Shown here piece after piece: positions 34,444-34,680 of a stretch of DNA of 34,680 nucleotides. The translations under genes were made by a program, and so were the position numbers. The DNA comes from Apostichopus leukothele. Taxonomy: Eukaryota > Echinodermata > Holothuroidea > Aspidochirotida > Stichopodidae. Positions within the stretch are counted from its first letter, which is position 1. Each line of letters opens with the position of its first letter. The notes below the pieces were generated by a model. It was given only the letters and a program-made list of their open reading frames with translations, was not told the DNA's origin and ran no database searches. The stretch is from assembly GCA_010014835.2 (NCBI GenBank), contig JAAAKB020000001.1:344303-378982 (forward strand). The letters run 5' to 3'.

Positions 34444-34680
34444 GTTGACATGAATCTGTTTTCGTAAAGTTCGGTCAAAGTTGAATATGCTGAGCCGTTG
34501 GAGACCAGTCGTTCTTTGTAATGTCGGGAGCTAGCAGCGAGGGCCAGCCCAGACGGAACTAGACCAATTGAACTTGCAGGCAAGTAATCGTAGCCCAGTA
34601 ATTACATTAAGTGGGGATCCGTTTTAACTTGCCCCTTCGTGACGTCGTAATGGGGGGAATGTCCAACTTTTTCAGGAAGT
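34444..34680 (-). promoter_or_regulatory. 5' UTR and likely proximal promoter of GGA
   Basis: The sequence upstream of the GGA start is more GC-rich than the surrounding introns, has several CpGs, and shows no TATA box. It contains a CCAAT word on the plus strand (34564-34568) and a CRE/ATF-like TGACGTCG (34640-34647). These fit a CpG-type housekeeping promoter, but the transcription start cannot be placed from sequence alone. Confidence 0.35.

Noticed and set aside
1-34680. Retrovirus-like, LTR, LINE or Polinton elements
   Set aside because: No reverse transcriptase, integrase, capsid or long terminal repeat pattern was recognised in any frame.

Overview
This window is eukaryotic nuclear DNA. 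It is AT-rich, has long introns with standard GT/AG sites, and carries many simple repeats and DNA-transposon remains. The intron-rich GGA gene, phase-1 EGF exons, a metazoan-type C2H2/tnp2 transposase gene and recurrent TAGGCCTA words point to an invertebrate animal. An invertebrate deuterostome, perhaps an echinoderm, is my best guess (moderate to low confidence).

Layout, left to right. Positions 1-2200 hold repeats: a GC-rich segment, an unassigned 125-codon ORF, and a roughly 480-bp element with terminal inverted repeats that contains a 65-bp tandem repeat. Positions 2204-7356 (minus strand) hold two head-to-tail genes. The upstream one is a C2H2 zinc-finger/tnp2 (CACTA/EnSpm-like) transposase gene with about four reading-frame lesions. 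The downstream one starts with a PB1/ubiquitin-like domain and continues through four exons whose splice phases agree; it resembles the SAMD3-like uncharacterised proteins of fish and marine invertebrates. Positions 8783-10165 are a 1.37-kb non-autonomous hAT-type transposon with 15-bp inverted ends and an 8-bp target-site duplication. Positions 10966-18154 (plus strand) are part of an extracellular EGF-repeat protein: five EGF exons, each phase 1 on both sides, then one exon of unrecognised type. Neither end of that gene is in the window.

A near-perfect palindrome (18339-18447) abuts a 100-N assembly gap (18448-18547). Right of the gap is a gene-poor stretch with two minisatellites.

Positions 23105-34443 (minus strand) are a complete GGA gene (Golgi-localised, gamma-ear-containing, ARF-binding clathrin adaptor). 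I resolve 15 coding exons whose phases all agree and that give 733 codons: VHS, GAT, a long Pro/Gln/Ser-rich hinge with clathrin-box and DXXLL-like motifs, and the GAE ear. The EGF gene and GGA converge across the gap and have no evident functional link. The two minus-strand genes on the left look like a transposon-derived pair. The most unusual observations are that pair, the hAT element, the gap palindrome, the unrecognised exon of the EGF gene, and a GGA hinge motif assembled across an exon junction.
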